The position numbers and the translations under genes are program-made. The notes beneath the pieces are model-generated. The model ran no database searches, was not told the origin of the DNA, and was given only the letters and a program-made list of their open reading frames with translations. 64,000 nt of DNA from Verrucomicrobiota bacterium (GTDB taxonomy: Bacteria; Verrucomicrobiota; Verrucomicrobiia; Limisphaerales; UBA9464): NCBI GenBank assembly GCA_016871805.1, contig VHCG01000005.1, positions 47,373 through 111,372 on the forward strand. The letters are read 5' to 3'. Below are positions 18,019-27,161 of this stretch, piece by piece; position 1 is the stretch's first letter; each line of letters begins with the position of its first letter.

Positions 18019-18933
18019 ATGTCCTTCCTCCACATCACCAATGTCAGCAAGGGCTACGGCCCAGTGAACGACCGGGCCGAGGTGCTCTCCGACATCAACC
18101 TGAGCATTGAGGAGGGCGAGTTCGTTGCGATCGTCGGCTACAGCGGTGCGGGCAAGACCACGCTGATGTCGCTGTTGGCCGGACTGATCCGGCCGGACAC
18201 CGGCAGCGTGAAGCTGGCCGGGCAGGAGATGGGTGGCCCGGGACCGGACCGCGGGCTCGTGTTCCAGAACTATTCGTTGTTGCCCTGGCTTACGGTGTTC
18301 GAAAACGTGAAGCTCGCCGTAGATCAGGTCCTGCCCGACAAGGCCGAAGCAGAGCGTGTGGCGCACACGGAGAGGTTCGTGGCCATGGTGAACTTGACCC
18401 CGGCCCGCGACAAACGGCCCTCGGAACTTTCCGGCGGCATGCGCCAGCGGGTCAGCGTCGCGCGCACGCTGGCGATGAACCCCAAGGTGCTGCTGCTCGA
18501 TGAGCCACTCAGCGCCCTCGATGCGCTCACCCGGGCAATCCTGCAGGACGAGATCGCCCGTATCTGGCATGAGTCGCGCACGACGGTGGTGCTGGTCACC
18601 AACGATCCCGACGAGGCCATCCTGCTGGCCGACCGTGTGATCCCGTTGACCCGCGGGCCGAACGCAACGCTGGCACCGGGAATTCCCATCACGCTGCCCC
18701 GGTTCCGCGACCGCCGGTTCATCAACGAGAACGCCGAGTTCAAGCGCCTCCGCAACCAGGTTGTCGAATCGCTGCTCGCCGCGGGCGCCAAGCCGAAGAC
18801 GACCATCACCCGCGATCTGGTACTGCCCGACATCGAGCCCGAGGACATCTCGACCCCGCGCCTTTCGTTCGGCCGCCGCGGCCCGGTTCGCCGCGGCGAG
18901 AAACGCAGCGAGACCGTGGAAGTCACTCCCTGA
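18019..18933 (+). CDS. nrtC: Nitrate ABC transporter ATPase (NrtC-type, no regulatory domain)
   Basis: A 304-residue ABC ATPase with Walker A 'GYSGAGKTT', signature 'LSGGMRQR' and Walker B 'VLLLDEP'. 'GPGPDRGLVFQNYSLLPWLTVFENV' is typical of the nitrate/taurine subfamily. Residues about 235-304 are a charged extension without a domain. Cyanobacterial NrtC carries a C-terminal NrtA-like nitrate-sensing domain; here that is absent and a separate NasS-like protein is encoded first in the operon. It probably forms a heterodimer with the next ATPase. The C/D assignment follows gene order and length, so it is tentative. Confidence 0.88.
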   Translation: MSFLHITNVSKGYGPVNDRAEVLSDINLSIEEGEFVAIVGYSGAGKTTLMSLLAGLIRPDTGSVKLAGQEMGGPGPDRGLVFQNYSLLPWLTVFENVKLAVDQVLPDKAEAERVAHTERFVAMVNLTPARDKRPSELSGGMRQRVSVARTLAMNPKVLLLDEPLSALDALTRAILQDEIARIWHESRTTVVLVTNDPDEAILLADRVIPLTRGPNATLAPGIPITLPRFRDRRFINENAEFKRLRNQVVESLLAAGAKPKTTITRDLVLPDIEPEDISTPRLSFGRRGPVRRGEKRSETVEVTP

Positions 18934-18966
18934 CCTTCCGCCACTCCGGCACCGCATCCCTCCTCC

Positions 18967-19770
18967 ATGAGCGCCTATTGCGAACTCTTCAACCTGACGA
19001 AGATCTATCCCTCGCCCAAGGGGCCGGCGGTCATCGTGAAGGACTTCAACCTGCGGCTCACCGAGGGGGAGTTTGTCACGCTCATCGGCCACTCGGGCTG
19101 CGGCAAATCCACGGTGCTGTCGATGGTCGCCGGTCTGAACGGGATCACCGACGGCGGCATCATCCTGGCCGGCCGGGAGCTCGCGGGACCGGGGCCCGAC
19201 CGCGGCGTGGTGTTCCAGTCGCCGTCGCTGCTACCGTGGCTGACCGCGTTCGAGAACGTGATGCTGGGGATCAACCAAGTCTTCTTCACCGCGCCCAAAC
19301 ACGAGCGCGAGCAGATCGCCGAGTATTACCTCAGCGTCGTGGGCCTAGCCGACGCGATGCACAAGCGCCCGGCCGAACTCAGCCAGGGCATGCGCCAGCG
19401 CGTGGGCATCGCCCGCGCCTTCGCGCTGAAGCCGAAGATGCTCCTGCTCGACGAGCCGTTCGGAATGCTGGATTCGCTGACCCGCTACGAGCTGCAGGCC
19501 GTGCTGCTCGATCTCTGGCGCAAGAACCGCATCAGCGCCCTAATGGTCACCCACGACGTGGATGAAGCGCTTTACCTGAGTGACCGGGTCGTGTGCATGA
19601 CCGACGGACCCGAAGCCGAGGTAGGCGACATTGTGGAGGTGAAGTTCCCGCGGCCCCGCGACCGCAAGGCGGTGATGGAACATCCGGACTACTACCCGCT
19701 GCGGGAACGCCTCATTGAATTTCTCGAAGTCCATGCTCATCGCCGCCGCCCCAAGGCCGGAGCGGCGTGA
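18967..19770 (+). CDS. nrtD: Nitrate ABC transporter ATPase (NrtD-type)
   Basis: A 267-residue ABC ATPase with Walker A 'GHSGCGKST', signature '[14 protein letters not shown]', Walker B '[16 protein letters not shown]' and H-loop '[10 protein letters not shown]'. '[25 protein letters not shown]' marks the nitrate/sulfonate subfamily. Length fits NrtD, the partner ATPase of NrtC. It follows nrtC by 33 nt. A 14-bp GC palindrome (19773-19786) sits just after its stop, before the porin gene. Confidence 0.9.
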   Translation: MSAYCELFNLTKIYPSPKGPAVIVKDFNLRLTEGEFVTLIGHSGCGKSTVLSMVAGLNGITDGGIILAGRELAGPGPDRGVVFQSPSLLPWLTAFENVMLGINQVFFTAPKHEREQIAEYYLSVVGLADAMHKRPAELSQGMRQRVGIARAFALKPKMLLLDEPFGMLDSLTRYELQAVLLDLWRKNRISALMVTHDVDEALYLSDRVVCMTDGPEAEVGDIVEVKFPRPRDRKAVMEHPDYYPLRERLIEFLEVHAHRRRPKAGAA

Positions 19771-19772
19771 GC

Positions 19773-19786
19773 CCGGCCGCGGCCGG
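19773..19786. other. 14-bp perfect GC palindrome between nrtD and the porin gene
   Basis: CCGGCCGCGGCCGG immediately after nrtD. There is no T tract, so it is probably an RNA hairpin that could set the relative level of the porin message rather than end transcription. Confidence 0.35.
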
Positions 19787-19861
19787 CAACAAAAGCGTGA
19801 CTTGAGTCAAAGTCGCCCGCAGGCCAATGGGTTTCCCTGCCTTCAAAGAGACAATCCAACC

Positions 19862-21457
19862 ATGAAACCGATCAGAACCAACGTCATCACCCTCAGCGTG
19901 GCCGCCCTGGCGGCCGGACTCCCGTGCGCCCAGGCCGGCGACTGGGGCATCAGCAGCCCCGTGGCCGTGTCGCCCGGCTGGCTCAACGAATACTTCCGGG
20001 CGGACGATCCCTACATGAACTCCTGGAACATCGGCGTGCTCTACTGGGGGCGCTACGAGGTGAAGCAGAACGGCGGTTTCGTCGGGCCCGGTTCGATTGC
20101 GGACTTCCGCACCGACGTGGACAACGACAACAACTATCTGCTGACAAAGGTCCTTCCCCGCGTGGGCTACACGGGCAAGTGGTTCGAGGTCTTCGTCCAA
20201 GGGCGACACAGCTCGGTGGCCGGCGACGAACGTTCCGGCTCGGGCAACGGTGCCATCAACTTTTCGCCCACCGACCCGACGCTGGTCACCAGTGCGGGGC
20301 CGGTGGGAACCGGGGTCAGCCCGGAACAGGACGGTCCCTTCGATCTCCAGCAGGCGTATGTGGTGATCGGCAATCACAAGGAGTTTCCCGTGTCCGTGAA
20401 GGTGGGGCGGCAGGAGATCATCCTCGGGGAACAACGTCTGGTGGGACCGTTGCCCTGGAACAACATCCAGCGCCAGTGGGACGCCGTGCGGCTGCGTTAT
20501 CAGACATCGTTCGGCTCGTTCGATGCCTTCGGCAGCTACTTGGTGGCGCCGCGGGACAGGCATTTCAACGAATGGAATGAAAACGAGGCGTTCTCCGGAT
20601 TGCAGTTCGCCACCAAGAAGATTCCCAAGCTCTGGAGCGAGTTTTACTTCCTGTCCCGCAACGTCAGCAAGGACGCCACGGCCGGCTATCTCGGCACGGT
20701 TCCCGCCCCGTTCCGCCCGCCGGCCGCGCAGGACATCTACACCGTCGGCACCTACCTGAAGAACTCGACCAACGACTGGCAGAACGTCGAGTTCGGGCTG
20801 CAGGCCTACTACCAGTTCGGCAACTTCCGCGACTTCCGCAACCAGGGCGCCTTCGCCGTGCGCGAGGACCACAGCGCCTATGCCGTGATCGGGGCGGCGG
20901 GCTACACGTGGAAGGAGAGCACCTTCATGCCACGGCTCGGCTTCGAATACAGCCACGCCTCCGGCGACAGCGATCCGCTGGACGGCGAACACGGCACGTT
21001 CGTCCACCTCTATCCCACCGGCCACCTCTTCTACGGTTACGCCGATTTCACCTCGCTCCAGAACATCCACAACCTGCGCCTTCAGAGCTCCGTCATGCTG
21101 ACGCCGCGGATCCGGCTGCAGGTGGACGGGCACGCCAAGTTCCTCGCGACCGTCAATGATACGTTCTACAATGTCGCCGGCCTGCCTCGTGGAGGCGCGG
21201 TCGGTGCGGCCGGTTCCCAGCGGGTTAACTATCTCCCGGCGGCCGTGCGAGGGACCCGCTATGGGATCAATCCGGATGCCGGCAGCTTTGTGGGCACGGA
21301 ACTGGACATCACGCTAAACTACCGCGTGCACAAGAACCTCACCCTGGAGGCCAACTATTCCCGCTTCTTCGTCGGCGACTATGTGCAGGACTCGCTCGCC
21401 CGGGTCGGTTCGCAGGATGCCGATTACTTCTACGTGCAGGCGCAGTTGAATTTCTGA
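19862..21457 (+). CDS. Alginate-export-family outer-membrane porin
   Basis: A 531-residue outer-membrane beta-barrel protein with a signal peptide (NVITLSVAALAAGLPCAQAG). Alternating aromatic strands fit the Alginate_exp (AlgE-like) family, e.g. 'VKVGRQEIILGEQRLVGPLPWNNIQRQWDAVRL' near 178-210 and 'MPRLGFEYSHASGDSDPLDGEHGTF' near 355-380. It ends in Phe ('YVQAQLNF'), the usual barrel-assembly signal. Between nrtD and the reductase genes it most likely admits nitrate through the outer membrane (inference from context; no alginate genes are nearby). Followed by a strong terminator, so it ends the uptake operon. Confidence 0.8.
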   Translation: MKPIRTNVITLSVAALAAGLPCAQAGDWGISSPVAVSPGWLNEYFRADDPYMNSWNIGVLYWGRYEVKQNGGFVGPGSIADFRTDVDNDNNYLLTKVLPRVGYTGKWFEVFVQGRHSSVAGDERSGSGNGAINFSPTDPTLVTSAGPVGTGVSPEQDGPFDLQQAYVVIGNHKEFPVSVKVGRQEIILGEQRLVGPLPWNNIQRQWDAVRLRYQTSFGSFDAFGSYLVAPRDRHFNEWNENEAFSGLQFATKKIPKLWSEFYFLSRNVSKDATAGYLGTVPAPFRPPAAQDIYTVGTYLKNSTNDWQNVEFGLQAYYQFGNFRDFRNQGAFAVREDHSAYAVIGAAGYTWKESTFMPRLGFEYSHASGDSDPLDGEHGTFVHLYPTGHLFYGYADFTSLQNIHNLRLQSSVMLTPRIRLQVDGHAKFLATVNDTFYNVAGLPRGGAVGAAGSQRVNYLPAAVRGTRYGINPDAGSFVGTELDITLNYRVHKNLTLEANYSRFFVGDYVQDSLARVGSQDADYFYVQAQLNF

Positions 21458-21494
21458 GTTGCCCGCTGCACGACTGCTCAGACTGCTCAAAAAC

Positions 21495-21542
21495 AAACAC
21501 ACCCGTCGCGGATGCGAATCTGCGGCGGGTGTTTTGCTTTTT
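21495..21542 (+). terminator. Rho-independent terminator ending the nitrate uptake operon
   Basis: An 11-bp stem (ACACCCGTCGC / GCGGCGGGTGT, one G-T pair) with a 12-nt loop, followed by TTTTGCTTTTTG. It separates the nrt-porin block from the reductase block, so the latter needs its own promoter in 21543-21687; no clear -35/-10 pair was recognised there. Confidence 0.8.
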
Positions 21543-21687
21543 GCCGACCGAAACCGACCGGGCAGCCCGGCATGGGCTTCCTGGGCCGGAATCGTGGAAG
21601 GATGCGGCCGGTTCATCGTTGCAATGAAGACAATGAGCGACCCTCACGGGCTGGGCGGCATCCGAAACGCTCCCCGTCCGCCCGACG

Positions 21688-23517
21688 ATGACTCCGGTTC
21701 CCTGCCTGCCCGAAAATGCGCCCTTCACCCCCGAACAGCGGGCGTGGGTCAACGGCTTCCTCGCCGGCCTTTTCTCCAATGCCAATGGCGCCGGAACCGC
21801 TGCAGTTCACCCAGACGCCCGGCCTGCCAGCCGAACTGCCACGCCCCTGCTCATCGGATACGGATCGCAAACGGGCAGCGCGCAGGGACTGGCCAAGCGG
21901 GTGGCCAAGGAGGCGGAGAAGCGCGGCTTCGCGCCGACCGTGAAGGAATTGAACGCCGTCGCACCGGCAGAACTGGCGACGCTCGCGCGCTGCGTCGTGA
22001 TCACCAGCACCTGGGGCGACGGCGATCCGCCGGACAACGCGGCGGGCTTTTGGGCGCAGCTCAGTGCCGACACGGCGCCGCGGCTGGAGCAACTTTCGTT
22101 CGCCGTGCTCGGCCTTGGCGACAGGAACTACGCCGAATTCTGCGGCGCCGCGAAGAAGTTCGACGAGCGGCTCGCAAAGCTCGGGGCCACGCGGGTCACG
22201 ACGCGCGGGGAATGCGATGTGGACTATGAGGCCGCCGCCAAAGCTTGGTTGGAGGGACTATGGCCGGGACTTGAACCCGCCGAAACGGCAGCCGGTGAGC
22301 CGGTGACCGGCAATCAGCCAGCGGTCACCGCGCCCACGAAGGATGCTCCGACGCCCGTGCCCGAGCAGAAGGCTGACTCACCGAAGACTGAATACTCACG
22401 CGCACGTCCGTTTCCCGCACGGCTCAAGACCAACCGTCGCCTCAACCGCGACGGTTCGCAGAAGGATACTCGCCATTTCGAGATCGTCCTCGAAGGCGGC
22501 GGCCTGAGCTACGAGGCCGGCGATGCCCTGGGCGTGGTGCCCACCAACTGCCCCGCGCTCGTCGAGGAGTTGCTCGCAACGCTAGGCTTCAGCGGCGACG
22601 AATCGATTGCAGACTCCGGCAGCGGCACCTCCACCATCCACGATCAACTGTCCACCGCGCTCGTCATCACCGCGCCGCCACCTGCGTTCGTGAAGGAAGC
22701 CGCCACCCGGTCGGGCAGTGCTGAACTTCTCCCTTTGCTCGAGCCGGCGAAGAAGGCCGATTGCGACAAGTGGCTCTTTGGCCGTGACGTAGTGGACGTG
22801 CTCAAGGCGTGCCTTGGTGCGAAGTTCGCGCCCGCCGAATTCACCGCGCTGCTCCGCAAGCTCCAGCCGCGGCTTTACTCCATATCCTCGTCGCCCAAGG
22901 CGCATCCCGGCGAAGTGCATCTCACTGTTGCCGCTGTGCGCTACGAAGCCCACGGACGCGGCAAGAAGGGCGTCTGCTCCTGCTGGCTCGCGGACCGCGT
23001 CGTGCTGGGGGAAACGGCTGTTCCCGTCTTCGTGCAAAAATCGCACGGCTTCCGGTTGCCGGAGGATCTGGGCAAACCGGTCATCATGATCGGCCCCGGC
23101 ACCGGCATCGCTCCGTTTCGCGCCTTTTTGGAGGAGCGCCGGGCCACGGGTGCAAGTGGTCGGAACTGGCTCTTCTTCGGTGACCAGCAGCGGGCCTGCG
23201 ATTTCCTCTACGAAGAGGAACTCACGGGCTGGAGCGCAGACGGCTTGCTCACCCGCCTCGACCTCGCCTTTAGCCGCGACCAGACGGAGAAAATCTATGT
23301 GCAGGACCGGATGCGGGAGCACGCCGCCGAACTTTGGCGCTGGTTGGAGGAGGATGCGCACTTCTACGTCTGCGGTGACGCCAAACGCATGGCCAAGGAT
23401 GTGGATGCGATGCTCCACACCGTAGTCGAAACCGCTGGTGGCAGGACCCGGGAACAGGCCACCGAGTATGTTGCCAATCTGAAGTCCGAGAAGAGGTATC
23501 AGCGGGATATTTACTGA
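21688..23517 (+). CDS. CysJ-like NADPH flavoprotein, electron donor for nitrite reductase
   Basis: A 609-residue diflavin reductase: a flavodoxin (FMN) domain about 55-190 ('GYGSQTGSAQGLAKRVAKEA', 'TSTWGDGDPPDNA'), a variable linker about 190-245, then an FAD domain ('RLYSISSSP', 'KKGVCSCWLAD') and an NADP domain ('MIGPGTGIAPFRAFLEERR', 'FYVCGDAKRMAKDVD'). This is the layout of sulfite reductase alpha subunit. It directly precedes nirA (1 nt apart), so NADPH electrons probably feed the siroheme nitrite reductase. Its N-terminus 'FTPEQRAWVNGFLAGL' resembles the nirA N-terminus. A role in sulfite reduction cannot be excluded. Confidence 0.87.
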   Translation: MTPVPCLPENAPFTPEQRAWVNGFLAGLFSNANGAGTAAVHPDARPASRTATPLLIGYGSQTGSAQGLAKRVAKEAEKRGFAPTVKELNAVAPAELATLARCVVITSTWGDGDPPDNAAGFWAQLSADTAPRLEQLSFAVLGLGDRNYAEFCGAAKKFDERLAKLGATRVTTRGECDVDYEAAAKAWLEGLWPGLEPAETAAGEPVTGNQPAVTAPTKDAPTPVPEQKADSPKTEYSRARPFPARLKTNRRLNRDGSQKDTRHFEIVLEGGGLSYEAGDALGVVPTNCPALVEELLATLGFSGDESIADSGSGTSTIHDQLSTALVITAPPPAFVKEAATRSGSAELLPLLEPAKKADCDKWLFGRDVVDVLKACLGAKFAPAEFTALLRKLQPRLYSISSSPKAHPGEVHLTVAAVRYEAHGRGKKGVCSCWLADRVVLGETAVPVFVQKSHGFRLPEDLGKPVIMIGPGTGIAPFRAFLEERRATGASGRNWLFFGDQQRACDFLYEEELTGWSADGLLTRLDLAFSRDQTEKIYVQDRMREHAAELWRWLEEDAHFYVCGDAKRMAKDVDAMLHTVVETAGGRTREQATEYVANLKSEKRYQRDIY

Positions 23518-23518
23518 C

Positions 23519-25306
23519 ATGAGCACGCCCCCACTTTCCCTCACTGAGATCGCGGGCCAGAAGCTCAATTCCGAGCAGATCGCCTATTTGGAGGGGCTCT
23601 TCGCCGGATTGAGGAATCGCGGACTGTCGTTCGGCGACGTGCTGCCCAACCCGGCGGCCGGTCCGGCGCGACCCAATCTTGACGACCTCATTCCCGAGGA
23701 ACGGCTCAAGCACGAGCTGCATCCGCTCGACGCCTATCCGTTGCTGCTCCAGCACGCGGCTGCCAACCAGGCGCCCGACACGGAGTGCACCTTCCGCTTC
23801 AAGTGGCAGGGCCTGTTCTTCCTTTCGCCGAACAAGGAGGCCTACATGGCCCGGCTGCGGATCCCGGGCGGACAACTGCACAGCTTCCAGCTCCGGGAAC
23901 TCGCCAACATCGCGGATCAGCTGACCAGCGGCTACCTCCAGATCACGACCCGCGCGAACCTCCAGATGCGCCTGATCCAGCCGAAGGACACCGTGGAATT
24001 CCTCCGGCGCATTCAGGCGATCGGTCTCCACACGCGCGGTGCCGGCGCGGACAACATCCGCAACCTGACCTGCGATCCCACCAGCGGTGTGGACCCGGAT
24101 GAACTCATCGAGACGCTGCCGATCACCCAGGCGCTCGGGCAGTTCATCCTCAACCACCGCGAATTCTATGACTTGCCGCGCAAGTTCAACATCGCCTTCC
24201 ACGGCGGCGGAAAGATTCCGACGGTGGAGGACACCAACGACATCGGCTTCAGGGCGATTCGGGTCGCCAGGAAAGTTGCCGGTCTGCCCGTCGGGGACGC
24301 TCTCGTCACCGAGCAGATTGTCGAAGGGGTTTACTTCCGCTGCGCTCTCGGCGGCGCGACCGGCCACAAGGCTTTTGCCCGCGACCTCGGCGTGCTCATC
24401 CGGCCCGAGGAGATCCTGAAGGTCACCGCCGCGCTCCTGCGCGTTTACATCGCCAACGGCAACCGCGGCGACCGCAAGAAGGCGCGCCTCAAGCACCTGC
24501 TGGAGGCGTGGACCATCGACCAATACCTCGCCGAAACGGAGAAGCTGTTGGGCTATCAGCTGCTCCGCATTCCGGCCGACGCCAAAGCGGCAGCCGGCGA
24601 TCCGCAACCCGCGCTCCCTTCGCATCCCCACGTGGGCGTCTTTCCGCAGAAGCAAGCCGGGCTGAACTGGATTGGCGCCGCGGTGCCGGTGGGCCAGATC
24701 ACTGCGAGACAGCTCCGCCGCCTCGCGGAGATCGCCGACCTTTACGGCAGCGGCGAGGTGCGGCTGACCGTCTGGCAGAACGTCGTCCTGCCGAACATCA
24801 GGGACGCCTTCGTCGAAACCGCGAAGAAGTCGCTGGTCAAACTTGGCTTCGACTGGCGGCAGTCGAACCTGAAGAGCGGTTTCATTGCCTGCACCGGCAA
24901 TTCCTACTGCAAGTTCGCCGGCGCGAACACCAAAGGGCACGCGATTGAGCTGATGAACTGGCTCGACCGGCGTGTGCAGCTCGACCAACCCGTCAACGTG
25001 CACTTCACCGGCTGCTCTAATTCGTGCGCCCAGCATTACATGGGCGACTTGGGACTGCTGGGAGCCAAGGTGAAGGTCAGCGGTGAGACGGTGGAGGGTT
25101 ACCACATCTTCGTGGGCGGCGGCTTCGGCAAGAACCAGGCCGTGGGCCGGCAGCTTTTCACCGGCGTGAGCGTAGACGCGCTCAAACCGACCATGGAGCG
25201 CATCCTCCGGAACTACCTGAAGCACCGTTCGCCGGGGGAATCCTTCCTCGCGTTCACCACGCGCCATGAACTCGGCCAGCTTCAGGAGCTTCTGGGAGCG
25301 GAGTGA
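23519..25306 (+). CDS. nirA: Siroheme nitrite reductase (NirA-type)
   Basis: A 595-residue member of the ferredoxin-nitrite/sulfite reductase family. Two half-repeats each have a ferredoxin-like part and a siroheme-binding part ('YLQITTRANLQMRLI', 'VRLTVWQNVVLPN'). The [4Fe-4S]-siroheme cysteines are Cys458 and Cys464 (CTGNSYC) and Cys499 and Cys503 (CSNSC). It reduces nitrite to ammonium with six electrons. It starts 1 nt after the flavoprotein stop, which suggests it takes electrons from that protein as well as or instead of ferredoxin. Nitrite is preferred over sulfite because of the nitrate genes around it. Confidence 0.92.
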   Translation: MSTPPLSLTEIAGQKLNSEQIAYLEGLFAGLRNRGLSFGDVLPNPAAGPARPNLDDLIPEERLKHELHPLDAYPLLLQHAAANQAPDTECTFRFKWQGLFFLSPNKEAYMARLRIPGGQLHSFQLRELANIADQLTSGYLQITTRANLQMRLIQPKDTVEFLRRIQAIGLHTRGAGADNIRNLTCDPTSGVDPDELIETLPITQALGQFILNHREFYDLPRKFNIAFHGGGKIPTVEDTNDIGFRAIRVARKVAGLPVGDALVTEQIVEGVYFRCALGGATGHKAFARDLGVLIRPEEILKVTAALLRVYIANGNRGDRKKARLKHLLEAWTIDQYLAETEKLLGYQLLRIPADAKAAAGDPQPALPSHPHVGVFPQKQAGLNWIGAAVPVGQITARQLRRLAEIADLYGSGEVRLTVWQNVVLPNIRDAFVETAKKSLVKLGFDWRQSNLKSGFIACTGNSYCKFAGANTKGHAIELMNWLDRRVQLDQPVNVHFTGCSNSCAQHYMGDLGLLGAKVKVSGETVEGYHIFVGGGFGKNQAVGRQLFTGVSVDALKPTMERILRNYLKHRSPGESFLAFTTRHELGQLQELLGAE

Positions 25307-25316
25307 ACGTCACGCG

Positions 25317-27161
25317 ATGATGAATTCTCGCCAATCGGGCAGGGCGGCGCCGATCGCGGACAGTTCGGTCACGACGATGGTGGACGTTTTGCTGGCGGAA
25401 CAGCGCGAGCTGACTGCGGTTGACCGGTTCTCCCGCCTTCACGAGGCGCATGCGGAACCCCGGCTCGCGCCGCATTACCGCGGCCTGATTCCGCTCACCG
25501 CGCCCCGCCCCGGGGAGCAGTATGCCTTCGAGGTGGACCTCGACCGCTGCTCTGGCTGCAAGGGCTGCGTGACCGCCTGCCATTCACTCAATGGGTTGGA
25601 TGAGGACGAAGCCTGGCGTGAAGTTGGTTTTTTGGTGGGGGAGGCGATCATCCTACTGAACGCTGCGGAACACCCGGCTTCGCTTCGACGAGACGCCGAA
25701 GCAGTGGGCGGACTGCGGGGTGGGGGAGAAGTGCGCACCGAACCCAATCGCCGCTTCGATTCGCGGGCGCTCGGCAACAAGGTCATCCCGCTCCAACAGA
25801 CCGTCACGACTGCCTGCCATCACTGCGTGGAGCCCGGCTGCCTGCTGGGGTGTCCCGTGCTGGCCTACGACAAGGACCCGTTGACCGGCATCGTCCGGCA
25901 CCTCGACGACCAGTGCATTGGCTGCAGCTATTGCATCCTCAAATGCCCCTATGAGGTTCCGAAGTATTCGGCCCGACGCGGCATCGTGCGGAAATGTGAC
26001 ATGTGCCACGGCCGTCTGGCCGAAGGTGAGGCACCGGCGTGTGTGCAGGCGTGTCCCAATGAAGCGATTCGAATCACTCTGTTGAAGCCTGCTGAGGTCG
26101 CAGCGCAAAGCCAGAAGTCGGAAACAGGAAGTTCGCATCGGAGCAGCGGCGCTGACTTCGAGCCCCGCACTTCCGACTTCAATGAGTGGCTGCCGGATGC
26201 GCCGGATCCGGCCATTACGGTGCCCACGACGCGCTATCGGACAAAGTTGCCCCAACAGAATCTGCGGGCGGCTGACCGGGACCGATTGACGCCACAGCCG
26301 CCTCACTGGCCGTTGGTATGGATGCTCCTGCTGACCCAGATGGGGGCGGGCCTGTTCCTCACGTCCGCAATAACCAGGCCGTGGCTGACATCGGAAGTGC
26401 ACCGCACGCTGGCGACGGTTTCCTGGCTGGCCTTGCACGCCGGCCTGGTTGCGAGCGTGTTCCACTTGGGGCGGCCAGCACGGGCGTGGCGCGCCTTTCT
26501 CGGTTGGCGCACATCCTGGATGAGCCGGGAGATTCTCTTGTTCGGACTGCTCTCCGCGTGCGCATCCGCGACGGTTGCAGCCGAGTTCGGAAACCAAGTT
26601 GGTTTGGGGCAGCAGACGGAGTTAGGGGGAATGCTGGGCATCGTCACGGCACTGGTGGGCTGTGTGGCCGTGTTCAGTTCGGCGATGATTTATGCGGACA
26701 CGCACCGGCCGTGCTGGCGGGCGCAGGAGACGTTCATCCGTTTTTTGGGCCAAATGCTGCTGCTCGGATCGGCCGGTGCGGCGGTGACCGTGGGCTGGGT
26801 CCATTTCGCCTCTGGCAAGACGGCTGGGCTGGCTCCCGCACTGGCGGGCGTGGCCTTTGTGGTCCGGACCGGACTGTTTGTGTGGGAGCGTTGGCTCCGG
26901 ACTGCGGCTAGGGACAATCCGCAGCATCCCGCCTATCGGGCGGTTCGGCTGGCCGAAGGCTGCTTCGCTTCCGTGCTGCGGGGCCAAGTTGGGCTGTTCG
27001 TGCTGTCTTCGGTCGCAGGCGGCCTGGCGATGTTGGGGACGGCGGGGATTAGTCCCGTGTGGGCGACGATATCGCTGTTGTCCACGTTCACCTCGTCCGT
27101 GTTGAAACGGATGCTGTTCTTCACCACGGCGGCCGCGCCGAAGATGCCGGGATTACCGTGA
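25317..27161 (+). CDS. DmsB-DmsC fusion: iron-sulfur plus membrane-anchor subunit for nitrate reductase
   Basis: A 614-residue two-part protein. Residues about 55-260 form a DmsB-like ferredoxin with 16 cysteines for four [4Fe-4S] clusters: [35 protein letters not shown] and [20 protein letters not shown]. Residues about 340-605 form a DmsC/YnfH-like quinol-oxidising anchor with about eight membrane helices. Between them sits an extra segment (residues about 266-289) made by an inserted palindromic element. The stop overlaps the start of the nitrate reductase gene as GTGA, so the products are almost certainly partners. Start: ATG 25317 (ATG 25320 is adjacent). Confidence 0.88.
   Translation: MMNSRQSGRAAPIADSSVTTMVDVLLAEQRELTAVDRFSRLHEAHAEPRLAPHYRGLIPLTAPRPGEQYAFEVDLDRCSGCKGCVTACHSLNGLDEDEAWREVGFLVGEAIILLNAAEHPASLRRDAEAVGGLRGGGEVRTEPNRRFDSRALGNKVIPLQQTVTTACHHCVEPGCLLGCPVLAYDKDPLTGIVRHLDDQCIGCSYCILKCPYEVPKYSARRGIVRKCDMCHGRLAEGEAPACVQACPNEAIRITLLKPAEVAAQSQKSETGSSHRSSGADFEPRTSDFNEWLPDAPDPAITVPTTRYRTKLPQQNLRAADRDRLTPQPPHWPLVWMLLLTQMGAGLFLTSAITRPWLTSEVHRTLATVSWLALHAGLVASVFHLGRPARAWRAFLGWRTSWMSREILLFGLLSACASATVAAEFGNQVGLGQQTELGGMLGIVTALVGCVAVFSSAMIYADTHRPCWRAQETFIRFLGQMLLLGSAGAAVTVGWVHFASGKTAGLAPALAGVAFVVRTGLFVWERWLRTAARDNPQHPAYRAVRLAEGCFASVLRGQVGLFVLSSVAGGLAMLGTAGISPVWATISLLSTFTSSVLKRMLFFTTAAAPKMPGLP
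26113..26180. repeat. In-frame palindromic element (copy 1, in the DmsBC fusion)
   Basis: About 68 bp built of diverged heptamers of the GGAAGTC type on one side (AGAAGTCGGAAACAGGAAG) and their inverse on the other (CACTTCCGACTTC), able to form a stem including GAAGTCGGA/TCCGACTTC. It is translated in frame between the ferredoxin and membrane domains as a segment with K-SETGS...TSD. A related element lies at 28880-28957. Confidence 0.7.
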
